A DNA stretch of 64,000 bases from contig JAIXMF010000001.1 of NCBI GenBank assembly GCA_025201365.1, positions 992,001 through 1,056,000 on the forward strand, in the 5' to 3' direction. The notes below the pieces were generated by a model that ran no database searches, had not been told where the DNA came from, and saw only the letters and a list, made by a program, of their open reading frames with translations. Of the stretch, positions 33,591 to 53,838 are shown one piece after another (the first letter of the stretch is position 1; the number at the start of each line of letters is the position of its first letter). This DNA comes from Syncephalis plumigaleata (lineage: Eukaryota > Zoopagomycota > Zoopagomycetes > Zoopagales > Piptocephalidaceae). The position numbers and the translations under genes were made by a program.

Positions 33591-36580
33591 GATGATAATG
33601 GTGCAGATCGTATTAGAAAGTACAAATGGTAGCAGCCAAATTCAACAATTACAGAGTACCGAGAATCCAGATAATAGTAAGAATAATAAGAGTGATAAGA
33701 ATGACGATCGATTACGCAAAACTACTAGACGACAACAAAATTGAATAAGAAGTAGCAGAGGAAAAGGAATAATCAGAAAATACTACAAACAGACGGAGAA
33801 CACGTACAAGCAGCAGTAGCAGTAGTACAACAACACAGGACACACACACACACAAAGTGATCAAAGGAAAAAACTATAATAAAAGCGGAAAGCAAATGGT
33901 AATGATGCTAGAAGGCACGACGCGGCGAATAACGACAACTCGGTGGAAAAAGATATACGAGTAGTCGTGATGCTATAAAGGAGGAATAGGAGTGTGCGGT
34001 GCCAATGCAAAATATTTGGATATCAATTTATATATAGGAGATGAGGGATGATGTGTGTGCGTGTGTGTAAGTAGTAGTAGTAGTAGTAGTAATGATGGAT
34101 GTCGATGTATGCTGCTTGATGATAAAGCAATGTCAATATCGTTGTTGTTGATTGGTCCGTGAATCAAAGAGATGAATAACGTCAAAGTAAATGATAGATA
34201 CGGATATCGTGGTGGTGGTGGTGGTTGTCGTAGTATAATGATAATAATACTAGTGTAATAGAAGGAATGATGGTAGTTGTCGTCGTTGTCCTAATTGTCT
34301 TAACAATAAAAGGACAATAGTGTATAATCAAATCAAATTGAATTGATCTTGGATAGAAATATCAAATAGTGAAAAGGAAAGCGCAACCAGGCGTGGTATT
34401 ATATCAATGCGGAATGGAATCAAACAGAGTGATGCTACAGCTGCTGCTATGTGATTATCCGTGATAAATCCACGTCGTCGTAATAATAAAAGTAGCAAAG
34501 AACAAATAGAAAGAACGAGACTTGCTTGGTAAACAAGTGCGAAATTGTTAATCTGTTTAGAGCAGGAAGGACACGCACACAAACAAGTAAGCTATTGAAT
34601 TCGTCAGCGGATGTGGACAGAAGGCGATCGTTATGAAGGCGTTGAGATACCAGCACAGCGGGCGATAATAGGCTTGAATATGCGCAAAAACAAAGAGGAA
34701 GAAAAAGTAATGAAGCGTATATGCTGCGAGCAAAGAGACGTATAGTCACAATGAGTTCGTCGTGAATGCCAAAAAAACGATGATATTAGGCGTTAACGAG
34801 TACTACTAATAGGGTGATAATATGCTATACTATGTACACAGCAAAACGGATAAGAGAGAGGAGAGAGAGATATGAACAAGCCTTTCTCGTAGTGATATAT
34901 AGAAATATAACAACGAGAACAATACACGGCAAGTCAATAGGGAGGAGGAGAGAGAGAGAAGAGAAAAGCGATGCTTAACAGTGATGAAAGCAATCAAATA
35001 AGCAAATAAGCAAATAAGCAAATAAGCAGGTAGACAGGTAGCTAAAAGGTATACGTAGCTAGGCCACCGGCAGATCACACGGATCGATAATAAACGTGTA
35101 ATAGTAGCAGGAGTAGATGGTGTTGATGATGAGTCGGCAATCAATAGAAGCCAATCAAGCAAATCAGATGAATGGTTGGTTACTAACTAACAAAAGTACT
35201 AATAATACACAATCGGATCCTTGGAGGGGGGAGGAGTAGGTGTGTACGTGTATATATAAATATTAGTACTCTATCAGAATGAAGAAAGCCTAGGCGACGA
35301 CGACAACGACACACACACAAACACCACGGACCAAGCCGGGAGTACAAGTAGTGGTATGATAGATAGGTTGGTTGGTTGGTTGCTCGCTTGTTCAGAGCAG
35401 TGTTCCAACGAAAAGGATGAATGTATGCACACACACAAATGCTGTTTACTAATTGAATAGACTATAGCAGTTTGTGTATATGAATACTGTAGCAGTAGCA
35501 GTAAGTAATACTAATACTAATCACACGATACAGCAATAATATAACTGTAATATAGTTGTCGTAGGGAGGTGAATAGGGAAAGAAAAGGAGAATACACTTG
35601 GGTGTTCGAGATACACACAGAGAGATCCAGATGATAAAGTGAAAGAGTGAGAGAAAAGTAAACGACGACTAATCACAGAAAGAAAAAAGTGTAATTGCTG
35701 TTTGGGTGGATGCGTTCTTGCAAGGGATAGAGTGAGCGTAGTATTTGTTGTAGTTGTAGTTGTAGTTGTAATAGTGATCACCCGTTTTCTATGAGTGTAT
35801 GCTAATATCACGTGCACAAAGAAAAGGTGAGTAATTGTGTGGTTGTAGTGAGCCAGAAAAGAAAACGATGGCAATAACGAAAAGTGAACGCACGACGCAC
35901 AAAACAAGGCAAACGAATAACGTAGAGAGTAGAGAGAGTAGAGAGTGAGCGTAGGTTACGTACGAACGTATATGTGTGTGTGTTAGTGTGTTTAGTTGCT
36001 GAAAAGGAGAAAGGAGGCACAACAATATAGTAGTAGTAGTAGGTAGGTAGGTAAGTAGAGTAGTAATAGTAGTAGTAAATAGTATGAAAAGAAGGATGTT
36101 CCTAGTAAGCAATCATAGAAATGAATATAGGAGAGAGAAGAGAGAAAGGAATCCACACTAAAGTAAAAAATATGAGTGAGTGTGCGTATAAAAACGTACG
36201 AGGAAAGAAAAATAGAAAGGAGAAGAGGAGGAGGAGGAGGAAACCAAAGGCGGGTGTGTGAGTGTGCATGTGTCTCGGGTAGAAATAGCAGTATCAAAAA
36301 TGGGTCAAACAATACACATACAACATGAATATGGAAAAAGGGGTGCCTGCCTTGCCTATCTCGACCATTTATTGGCGGGGAAAGAGGACCGATGGGAGTC
36401 AAACGAGCAAGCAAGCAAGAAAGAGAAAGACAAAAACTCAAGCGGATAAGCCAATGGGTAGAACCATGCGACTCGACTGCTGTCGCTTCTATTATTATTA
36501 TTATTACAGCAATACACCTGACTTACGTGTATGTTCCTTATGCCTAAATGGGTGTATATAGACACACAAAGTAAGAGTGA
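33591..36580 (-). promoter_or_regulatory. 3 kb pyrimidine-rich (minus strand) leader or promoter
   Basis: No convincing gene on either strand. The minus strand is C/T-rich throughout with CA, CTA, TTG and CTT simple repeats, making many long Ser/Leu/Phe/Tyr open frames that have no conserved content. Its orientation matches the gene at 31929-33590, so I read it as that gene's upstream region, possibly with a long 5' UTR. Confidence 0.45.
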
Positions 36581-36649
36581 GATGATATATCTATTAAGAG
36601 AAAAAGGTCTGATTCAAGTCGACATGGCGTGGAATGGACAAGAAACAAA

Positions 36650-36832
36650 ATGCGTAACTGGTATGCCGTTTTAGGTTTACTCAAACACTTTGCTTCGAAT
36701 GGAGCATTGTCCAATTTACTATTCCGTTACATGGTCGGATATCCATGTATCCATGCTACTATTGCCCCACTCCTACGGCTAAGACTATTAGCCATGACAA
36801 TATATACATGGCATAGTAAAGTGATAGATTAA
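36650..36832 (+). CDS. Small unidentified ORF (60 aa)
   Basis: An ATG-initiated frame, MRNWYAVLGLLKHFASNG..., with mixed non-repetitive composition and hydrophobic stretches (LSNLLFRYMVGY, IAPLLRLRLLAM). It is less simple in composition than its surroundings, which is the only argument for coding. No family recognised; it may be chance. Confidence 0.2.
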   Translation: MRNWYAVLGLLKHFASNGALSNLLFRYMVGYPCIHATIAPLLRLRLLAMTIYTWHSKVID

Positions 36833-37350
36833 CAAATAAACGATCAAGCATTATCGTATAGATGTGCGTGTGTGCGCTATGCATTCACCGATGATGAATG
36901 ATGATGCGACCACATTCATCAAGTGAGAATGGTAATAATAGCAGAATTCATGCGAATCAGCTCATACCTAGTCCATGGTTATCGTTAACAATGTAAGAGC
37001 ACTAGCTGCAACTGCCATCTGTCACATGGATGTAACTGCAGCAATCGTGATGGTATTAACATGCATGTCTTGTATGGAATGTGATGCATGAACAAACAGT
37101 GTGTGTGTGTGTGTGCAAGAGTTCTGTACATGATCCCTTATTGATGATTAAGGGACACACATTAGAGACCAAGCATTCATTCATTTATTTGCATTCAAAA
37201 GGAGGTCTTTACAAATAGTGTCTAATAAGTTACGAACAATAAAGAAAATAAAATAGAATATCACGAATACGTATCATTATTATAATAATCATGTCGTCAT
37301 AATGTTAATACGATTAGCAGTAGTAATAATAGTAATAGTAATAGATATAT
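36833..37350. other. Intergenic, nothing recognised (518 bp)
   Basis: AT-rich sequence downstream of the minus-strand gene at 37351. It has a short (GT)n near 37097-37115 and a small inverted repeat, ATCCCTTA/TAAGGGA, near 37133-37155. No coding content seen. Confidence 0.4.
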
Positions 37351-39559
37351 TTACGCATGAGAATAGTGTGATCCTGCATTGTTACTATTATTATTACTAC
37401 TACTACTACGGTTACTAGTACGAGAGGATCGTGTTAATCGTTCATCTTCTTCAGGAGAAGGCGTACGTGGCATTGTACGTGATGTATGAGATGATGAGTG
37501 ATTCATGCCATTGCTGCTGCTGCTGCCACTGAAGATGCTGATCGTTGTGGGTGATGTTGTGCTGATAATGATGCGGTTGGCATTGGTGTCGATGTAATAC
37601 GTCGAACTGGAACAGTGATACCCATACCAGCACCTATTTCCTCATTCGGTGTAACTAAAAGGGAAGCATTGCGGAGAGGAGTATGCGTTGACATGGATCG
37701 GTCTATTTCCATATTTGTAGGGACTATGGAAGTAGTAGACATGGAGCGTGATCGAGTAGTAGTAGTAGTAGTAGTAGTAGCCGTAGAGGAAGAAGGAGAG
37801 GATAGAGTAATCGATGGTGTCAATGATGATCCATTCAAATGACGCCGTGCTAATTGTTGATGATGTTGTAATTGTAATGCGCGAAGATGCTGTATATGTT
37901 CATAATTAGGACTAAAGAATGGTAGAGTGGGACGGCGTGTAGTATCAATACGATCACTACTACTATTAGCATTACTGTTAGGATGGCAGTACTGATTGAA
38001 GTAGTATTTGTCGAGGTAGATAGTCCACTGAGGCACCCTCTGTCATCGATGGTAGAGATAACATACTCGCATTGGAATAAGGGAGGAGTGTGTCATCGGC
38101 AGTAGTAGCAGTAGTAGTTGCAGATGTACCACTAGTCTGTTGTGTATTATTAATACGATTGAATACGCCCAAGTTATTTGCACTTGTCATTCCTTCCATA
38201 ATGGGCGGTGTACTAGATGTTGATGTCGTTGTACCATGATGATGAGGATGATGATGATAATGCCCCGAATGAATACCAACAGGTGTACTCGCTGTTGTAT
38301 TAATAATAGGCGTACCTCCCGCCACTACAGACGATCGACGTCGAGCACGGATCAATGGGTGTCGAAGTGCCGCTGCTGCTGCCGCTATTGCTACAGGATT
38401 AGGCTCGCCCATTACCACCGGACTATGACTTGATCCTAGATTGGGTGTATTCGTGGCAGTGCCATGACTACTACCACCATGACCTTCTTCATCGGGTATA
38501 TCAAGCATATTGGATCCATTGCCTAGACGAGAGAGTACACGAAGAAAGGGTGAGGATGCCGCGGATGTAGTTCGAGTGGGTGCAGCACTTGTATCAGCAC
38601 TCGAGGGATGTGATGGAAAGTGATGTTGTTGCTGATGTAGTTGTTGTTGTTGGAAATGACCCGATTCACTTACAGCACTACTTCGTCGTGTAGATATAGT
38701 TGAACGCCATGGACGTACATTATTACTATTGCTACTATTGTTGTTGTTGTTATTACTATTACTATTACTATTACGAGGTACTCGTGACATATTGATCCAA
38801 TTACTATTATATCGATCTTCATTCAATCCAGCATTACTATTGCCATTACTAGTACTGTTATTGTTATTGTTATTGTTATTAGATCCATAGATATCCAATT
38901 CTAACCAATCTGTTAAATCATCTGATGTAGCATTGAATGGCAGATCCATAGCCGGTGATGGTCTCGATGCTAACTCTTCATTCAATGCATCTGTTAATTG
39001 ACGTAGTAATGAGAATGAATCACTATTCTGTCCATTACTATTACTGCTACTACTATTATTGTTGTGCTGTTGTTGTTGTTACTGCCACCTAGTCCATTGC
39101 CATTACTTAGTGTATTACGACGTAGACTTGACAATGGATTATTATCATTAGTGGAGTAGGCACGTAATCGATTCTGTAATTCTGGATAGGGTGATGCTCG
39201 ATGTCGTATCTTTCGATGTCTACGATACACTTCCTATATCATATATATATTATTATATCATATATTATATGTGTGTATTAATAACATGCAAGTGTAATCG
39301 TTGATCATGCACATACCTTAACAAAACCATCAAAGGATCGGCGGATAGATCGATCATTTTCATCAAGTAGAGTAACGAATGTCTCAAAATTGAAATCATG
39401 CTAGGATAAATAATGTCAATATACAATTAATAAGCTAGTCTAGTCTAGTAGTCTACTTACCTGACTGTCCCGCAGCAATTGCTGCACTGATTCCTGGAAT
39501 AGTGTCTTCACCTTGCTTAGTAAGTCATGTTCATAGGCGGATTGCGACCAACGACCCAT
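37351..39559 (-). CDS. Asn/Ser/His-rich protein with a conserved-looking N-terminus, unknown
   Basis: The start at 39559 gives MGRWSQSAYEHDLLSKVKTLFQ, then, across two short introns (39397-39461 and 39236-39317), HDFNFETFVTLLDENDRSIR, RSFDGFVKEVYRRHRKIRHR. This first 100 residues is helical, charged and non-repetitive and is likely a folded domain that I do not recognise. The rest is low-complexity Asn, Ser, Thr, Gln and His runs with islands such as LTDWLELDIYGS, SPFLRVLSRLG and PVVMGEPNPVAIAAAAAAL, ending TPSPEEDERLTRSSR and GSHYSHA. Three frame breaks, near 39070, 38005 and 37510, separate open segments of the same composition; I treat them as one gene. Function unknown. Confidence 0.55.
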
Positions 39560-40599
39560 GCTGTTATGCTCTTATAAATTAATATATATATATATATATA
39601 TATTCAATGCACGCGTACAGGTATACGTTTTATGAAAAACAACACTCGTATACCAGCGGAGTGTATATATATATAATTCAACTATATAATTGTCGACGTA
39701 AAAAGTAAATAGACTATACGTTAAACGATCAGCATAGACTATATTGCATACGCGAGAGGATAGAGAAAGAGAAGGAGAGAGACAAACAAGAAAAGAGTAT
39801 TGGAGCCGTGGACAATAGCCTCACTATTGAATCACCATAACCACGACCAATAGGAGATTATAATACACATCCATACAATGACCAATTAGTATCTTAACCT
39901 GAATATAATATACCATAGAGTTACTTACCACAACAGAAAAGTACCAAGACTACAAGAGGTATTCTAGGACAATGCAGCGTACTAGAAGAAACGTATGAGT
40001 GAGTAAGTGAGTGAGTGATAGTGGTGCAGTGGTTGTTCAAGGTTGTAGCATATCAGAGGAAGAGAGTGAGAGTGATAAAAGTAGAAAAAATTAGTTTCAA
40101 AAAAATGGAAAAAGAAGCCATTTTCTTTGATGTGCTCGCTGTTTATGTGTGTGTGTGCTTGTGTGTGTTGTGTGTGTTTGTAAGTGCGTATTTGGATGTA
40201 TCAAAGTGAACATGAGGCAATTGCCCAATCTAGCGTTTGTCCTTTCATTTAGATACACATGATGAATGATATCATGCCTGTTGATTGTCATCCTTGCTTC
40301 TCTATTTCTCTATGAATAATAAATGCTTTAGTTATAAACCTAGGAGGTTAGTGTGTGGCAAAGCCATGTGCTTTATTGAAACAAAAAACTTGCTTTTCAT
40401 ATTTACCTGTAATTATGAACCCACCAATAATCGTCTATGCTATCACACTAATATCATATAAACATCATTCATAGTCACACTTGACTATACTGTTGCTTAG
40501 TCAACATATCCCATCTATTCATCTGCTCATTTATTGTTTAGGAACAGCTTTATTCGTAAATAAAGATAGTCTCATAACTGTGTAAACTAGCATCTAATC
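39560..40599. other. Intergenic with simple repeats (1 kb)
   Basis: Upstream of the gene at 37351-39559. Contains (TA)n at about 39581-39602 and 39667-39675, purine-rich plus-strand sequence (pyrimidine-rich in the sense of the minus-strand gene), and (GT)n at about 40147-40180. No gene seen. Confidence 0.4.
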
Positions 40600-41789
40600 C
40601 TACTCGGTTTCCATAGGTGCTACATCAGTTGTAGTGGCGGCTGGTTCATTTGCACGACGAGGTGGTGCCAAACGTGACAAATACTGCGAGAGCGCTTCTC
40701 CCTCAATCAACGTAAATGGCTTATCAACACCGACATAAGCAACGCTAGCATTCTTAATATCAAGTGTCTTATCCTGTTGGAGTGTTGCTTGTAATGCAGT
40801 TAAACCTTCATAGATTAGCGTGTCGAGTGATGCTATTATTCAATGGTTAGTCAGTGTACGATTGTGTGTATGATCATTTAATAGATGAATAGACGCGTAC
40901 CATCAGCGAATGACTCGTATTGACGTTCGAGATAAGTTTTAGCCGATTGACCTCGAGATCCAATGGCCATCGCATAGTACTCGAAATTATTACCCGAGGG
41001 TGAACATTCGAATAGATGAGGACCCGTTTCCTGTATATAGAATGTCATTAGCATACACGCATTATTATAGTAGGATGTCACTTACGTCACAGCCAATGAC
41101 TAGTAGACCAACACCGTATGGACGACCGCCATAGTTTTGCGTATTGACTTGTGCCTCTAAATAGATGATATTACTATTAGAATTTATTCTACTTGAATGA
41201 CATCAAATACACTACTACTATACTTACTATCAGCCAATGCAGATACGATTCTTCCTACTGGTAATGGTCGTTCAAATAGCATCTTGGAACGCATAGCTTC
41301 CGTTCGCATATAATTACTAAGGGGAAAGGGATTGATTTCAAACTAAGTACTCGTTCTCTATATGAATAGCGTGGCATCTCTACCTGATCACTCGCGCATC
41401 CGAGGTAAGACCTGCAATGGCCACAGCCATATGATCATCAATACGGATGATCTTTTTCTGATACGACGCTAAATCGCCTGGTGTTCGCTATATCAAGCAT
41501 CAAATGAATAAGTATTTGCCTAGTATCGTAGAACGGTGAACTTCGTTGCCTCGTATTAGTCAAGTTACCTTTACGGCCACCAAGACTGCATGCGTTTTAG
41601 AGCGTAATCCGACTGCAGCAGAGCCTTGTTTCACCGCTTCAAGGGCATACTCCACTTGATGAAGACGACCCTGCGGACTCCAAACTGTAATGTCACTATC
41701 GTATTGATTGCGAAACTATAGAAAGTAGACGATACGAGTTAGTTCGTTACGTATACTACTCCATCTTATACTGGTGGCATACTTGCCAT
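40600..41789 (-). CDS. 20S proteasome subunit alpha-6 (PSMA1 / yeast Pre5)
   Basis: Alpha-ring subunit of the 20S proteasome, structural rather than proteolytic. The product reads [20 protein letters not shown] (the proteasome alpha signature), [94 protein letters not shown], then [20 protein letters not shown] and [10 protein letters not shown], which follow human PSMA1 in order. The first exon appears to be just the ATG (41787-41789): the next exon starts TTTCGCAAT, so M + FRNQYDSD, exactly as in PSMA1. The donor of that intron is GCAAGT, a GC-AG intron. The C-terminus ends in an acidic, Ala/Thr-rich tail (APMETE). No frame breaks. Confidence 0.95.
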
Positions 41790-42166
41790 AGTCACCGTAA
41801 TGGATGCTGATACTGGCTGGTTGATTGGCTGGCTACAATGTTACAGGAATAAGATGGCTTAATGAATACGATATGAATACGATATTAGAAGAAACGATTT
41901 GTGTGTATGGTGCTGGATGTATGCGTCATCCTACGTGTAAAGATTAAAAACTAGCAATGTGGCATTTGTTAGTTTTAGTCGCCTAGTGTTCCTAATTTTA
42001 AACCGTTTCATTTCTTTTGGTACAGTAAGCACGACGAGTTTATATGCAAAGTCGTTGTCATTCGAGGTCTTAGTTGTCACTGTTGCAGGCATTCTTTAAA
42101 AGAGGCGTACCTTTCTTTTTATTCTCTATTATCGTTATTCTATCGTATATTCCTCTACTTGCAAGT
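41790..42166. promoter_or_regulatory. Divergent promoter, PSMA1 / ABCC transporter
   Basis: 377 bp between divergent starts. The open frame upstream of 42167 (from 42074) is hydrophobic but starts at a non-ATG codon; I took the ATG at 42167. No proteasome-type PACE element (GGTGGCAAA) was found by eye. Confidence 0.4.
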
Positions 42167-48982
<6,816 letters not shown>

Positions 48983-49341
48983 TCACCTCTAGGCACAATT
49001 GCTTATATTGATGCTAGCAATAAATGCCTTACACAACATATATATATATATACATGTGTATGTAGAATGGACAGTTTACATCTGGACTATCAGTATAGCC
49101 AAAGTAATATGGATACGCATATAAATGGAGTACATCTCCGTGATCGATATACCATTAATGGCAAGTGATAACGAGGAAATAAATATTCGTATCCTTTTCT
49201 AGTAATACATACTCTACTCCGAGCACGATGAGATGTGCGATGCACACATATATATACATATATGAGCATAGTAGACAACAACACTATTCCTACTAGTGAT
49301 TTCTTTTTTTATTTCTTCTTTCAATATATCTAATAATAATA
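48983..49341. promoter_or_regulatory. Intergenic, ABCC 3' end / kinase-like promoter
   Basis: 359 bp, AT-rich with (TA)n near 49039-49050 and 49250-49262. It holds the 3' end of the transporter and the promoter of the secreted kinase-like gene. Nothing else recognised. Confidence 0.35.
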
Positions 49342-50647
49342 ATGTTAACTATACGTGATATCACGAATGTCATGCATTCTTTACTTCATCACTTGATATT
49401 AGTTGTAGCTACAACATTGATGTTGGTATTGTATGTCACTCAAACACAAGCGGATGATGGTCTTTTAACCGGTAATATCCATGTGTAAATACTCGCTCAG
49501 CTCTAATATACTAGTATATCTACAGGAGTACAAAAGCTAGACTCATATGCGCGCCAGTATCTAGATGGGAAAGCCTCGAGTGTAGGACTATCGAAACCGA
49601 ACTGGTATCCTGGAGGAACGAATACTTACAGTTTTGCTAGGGTTACCTACAAAAACCAAGATGGTTTCATGAAATGTATTCCGGGAGATAAGGAGAAAAG
49701 AGCGTTTGAAGTGAGTATGGATACATGTCGTGTAATCATGCGCTCATAATCTTTGTATATAAAAAAGGCACTCTTGACCGCGTTGAAGGAACTTACAGGA
49801 AGCTATGCGGCATATCGTAGTAATGTGGCATATCCATTGACATATGTCAAAGTTGACGCTGATTCAACACGACCTTCGGGATATTGTTTCGTTTATCGTT
49901 ATATCAATGGTGTAACATTACGCGAGTATATGGCGGAAGAAGATTATGCTACGCGTCTTATCATTATTAATCAAATCATGCCGCAATTACTTCAGGGTAA
50001 ATATGCTAATGCCTCATGCATAATACTTGTACTAACCAATGCAAGCAGCTTTCATTTATCTTTACAATGCTGGTGTTAATCATAGAGACGTGCATACCAT
50101 GAGTAAGTAATATTGAATCATATTGGATTCATCTAAATTATATAAAACATATATAAACATAGGCATTATGATCGAGAAACAAGACAGTAAAGGATTGAAG
50201 GTAGTATTAATCGACTTTGATGTAGTGGGTATTCTACCGGATGATAGACGAATGTTGGATATCAATCTCACACCAACAAATGATGTTACTGGCTTGCGCA
50301 GCCCTTATACGTGCGACTACTTCCATCAGATGCCTGGTTATTTCATTAGAGAGCTTATTCCACAATATGCTGTAGCAGATCCCCTAAGATTAACCTCCCA
50401 TGAATACGACAAGATACGGAAGCATATACGACAGGCTACTTCCTCCAAAATAACCTCGCTAAAATACCTAATTAAGCATAAGTTTACAACGGCTACAAAT
50501 GCCTATATTTCTCTCATGCGAGTCAATACCATATCAAGACATAGTAATGATTGTAGCAGCTTCGTGACTACACTGAAAAGCGTATATCCATCATCATTAT
50601 ATCCGACTAGAGGTATAACTACGAATAATCTTCATAATAGACTGTAG
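49342..50647 (+). CDS. Secreted protein with a divergent kinase-like fold
   Basis: The first exon encodes a basic start and a long hydrophobic core (HHLILVVATTLMLVLYVTQTQA), a clear signal peptide or anchor. The mature part reads GVQKLDSYARQYLDG, an extended beta-rich segment, ALLTALKELTGSYAAYRS, YPLTYVKVDADSTRPSGYCFVYRYINGVTLREYM (hinge-like), IYLYNAGVNHRDVHTMSIMI and KVVLIDFDVVG. HRD with DFD in that spacing is the catalytic-loop and metal-binding pair of the protein-kinase fold; the usual Asn after HRD is Ser, DFG is DFD, and no clear Gly-rich loop is seen. Downstream (MPGYFIRELI, EYDKIRKHIRQA) resembles a shortened C-lobe. Four introns. It could be a secretory-pathway kinase, a pseudokinase, or an effector-like protein; no orthologue recognised. 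Confidence 0.6.
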
Positions 50648-51092
50648 AGGCACATCCAATAGCTAGTCGTTATAATTACTGGTCAATATTACACTATTTA
50701 CTCATTGGTCAGCATGATTGAGGTGTAAGCAGGCTATCCTTTGAGCATGAAGGCAACAAGGCGTGGAGGGTAGTCTAGACCATAGTGTCATTATAACGAG
50801 GAACAAGCCCTTTGCCTTGCTTGTATATCCTTAAATAAAGCCACATCATTGAACTATCGAATCAACGTGCGTAGACAATTCTTCAGGCTTTTACTTTCAT
50901 ACTGTTATTATTCGGTCAGTACTATGCGGATGCATGCACAATTATTGTACACATAGAACGATTGAATGGATCCTGCTACAGCATTACTATTTAATGGGGA
51001 CTAATAGCTTGTAATCGAGCAAATGTAACAAAAACATTCCTACTTGTTCTTTTTTATCCTCCTATTATCAAAACCATTAACTTGCTAGTAAA
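50648..51092. other. Intergenic (445 bp)
   Basis: Between two genes on the same strand. No coding or structural signal recognised; presumed terminator of the kinase-like gene and promoter of the acyltransferase gene. Confidence 0.35.
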
Positions 51093-52423
51093 ATGTCCGT
51101 GGCATGCACTAATACATGGCTCTTGCCCACTAATAGCGAGCATGACCATACTTCCTATCAACTAAGTGATGCTGACTATATACCAGGGCCAAATTGTACT
51201 CAGCGTCTTATTATCTACAAAAATCGCGAGAACAATCCAAACTTTATGCCAACAAAAGCATTGATTGAAGGATTACAAAAAGCACTCGAGCATTATCCGA
51301 TTCTATATGGCAAACTCGTACGCCTAGAGGATATTCGCATGGAAGTGCAACCGTCCAGCAAAGGTATACTTTTCAGTGAGGCACAATCACAGGATGATAT
51401 TTCGAAATTCGAACCCGACTGGCCACATAGTAGTATTCCATCGGAATGGCAAGCGATAGAGCCGTGGACCACCAACGATCTACCCTTGTTTGCCGTACGG
51501 GTGACACGTTTCGCGAACAATTCAGGATTAGTTCTATGTACGGCGTGTCATCATCGAATTGCCGATGGCGTTGGCTGGCTACAATTTCTGAATGCTTGGG
51601 CGACATTGTACGCGGCGGGAATCCATCGCCTCCCAACCATGACAGAAGAATAATGTGCAGTAAACCAGCGGCAAACGAGTCGTCAAAACGAACATTTCCA
51701 CCGCCGGATGATCAATCGATCTACAGGCATGAAGTAGACACGAAACAAGTCATTATCTTGCAGTTTAGTGCAGATAAACTTGTTCAGCTTAAGCAAGTCG
51801 CTATGAAGGCGCTCACCGACGAGGAACGAACGACAAAATGGGTTTCCACCATCGATGTTATTTTAATGTTATTGTGGCGAGTTAGCGTACGAATACGTGA
51901 CTTGCCCAAGGACAAATTAATCGGCGTGTTTTCACCGCTTAATATGCGATTTTTCTGGCGTGATTTTCCAAACAATTATTTTGGCAATGTATTCCACGCC
52001 ACAAGTCTCATACTGCCAGCGGGAAGAGTAATCGAGGGATCATTAGGTGATTTGGCCATTTCATATCGTCAATCGGTGAATGCTAGCAAGCAAGATAGTA
52101 AAGAATGTGTTCTCGGACTATCCGACAACGATACTAGCACGTCGTTGGTGAATAAGGATGCCAACTGGCTAAGCTACATAGACTTTTCGAGTACGGACTG
52201 GACGAAACTCGGCTATTACGACATGGACTTTGGCTATGGTGCACCGATTCGCTACAGACGATACATGTATCCGATCATGCCGTCTGCCACCATTTACGAT
52301 ACACCCGTGGATCCTGTGACATTAAAGCGTAACATTGAAGTTTGCATTCCTGTCGACAAGCGTCATTATGATCGTTTTATTAATGACGAAGAATTAACCA
52401 CCTATGCCAGATTAATTGGATAA
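51093..52423 (+). CDS. BAHD-family acyltransferase
   Basis: BAHD enzymes transfer acyl groups from acyl-CoA to alcohols or amines in specialised metabolism. The catalytic motif HHRIADG (H-x3-DG form) lies near residue 155 of the first segment, and the second family motif, here DFGYGAPI in place of DFGWG, lies near the C-terminus in its normal position. Also typical are LQKALEHYPILYGKLVR near the start and LRDLPKDKLIGVFSPLNMRF in the middle (the latter as read: VRIRDLPKDKLIG). Intronless, unlike most neighbours. One frame break near 51630 separates the two halves, which align as one protein; on the far side the reading continues NHDRRIMCSKP. The acyl acceptor is unknown, and I see no biosynthetic cluster around it. 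Confidence 0.82.
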
Positions 52424-52507
52424 AGACACGATACGCTATTGTTATTAGTGTCATCGAATAAAGTAAAGCAATTTTTATTTTCTTCTTCCTCTTCCTCCTC
52501 TATCAAT

Positions 52508-53544
<1,037 letters not shown>

Positions 53545-53838
53545 TTTGCTAACTAACTAATTAAAATTTGTAACGACAATAGTAAGTGCACGCTGATATT
53601 ATGATATGTTTGCTTGGTTTCTGCCTCCATTAGATAAAATACCTGATACACTTTTGTAAATAGATATGATAAAGATGGTTAAGAGCTAGTTTCGCTATTA
53701 GTAAATTATGTAAATGATTGCACATTGTAATATGTCAAGGGAACAAAAAAGAACATTGCTACGAACGAGTTGAAGCAAGTTATATGGATAGTTTTATTAT
53801 TTGATAATCTAAAGCGTGAAAAAGAGTATCAATATCAC

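Noticed and set aside
34328-36441. Many minus-strand open frames of 80-150 codons with hydrophobic content
   Set aside because: Same composition artefact in pyrimidine-rich sequence; overlapping frames are all open and none has a recognisable domain.
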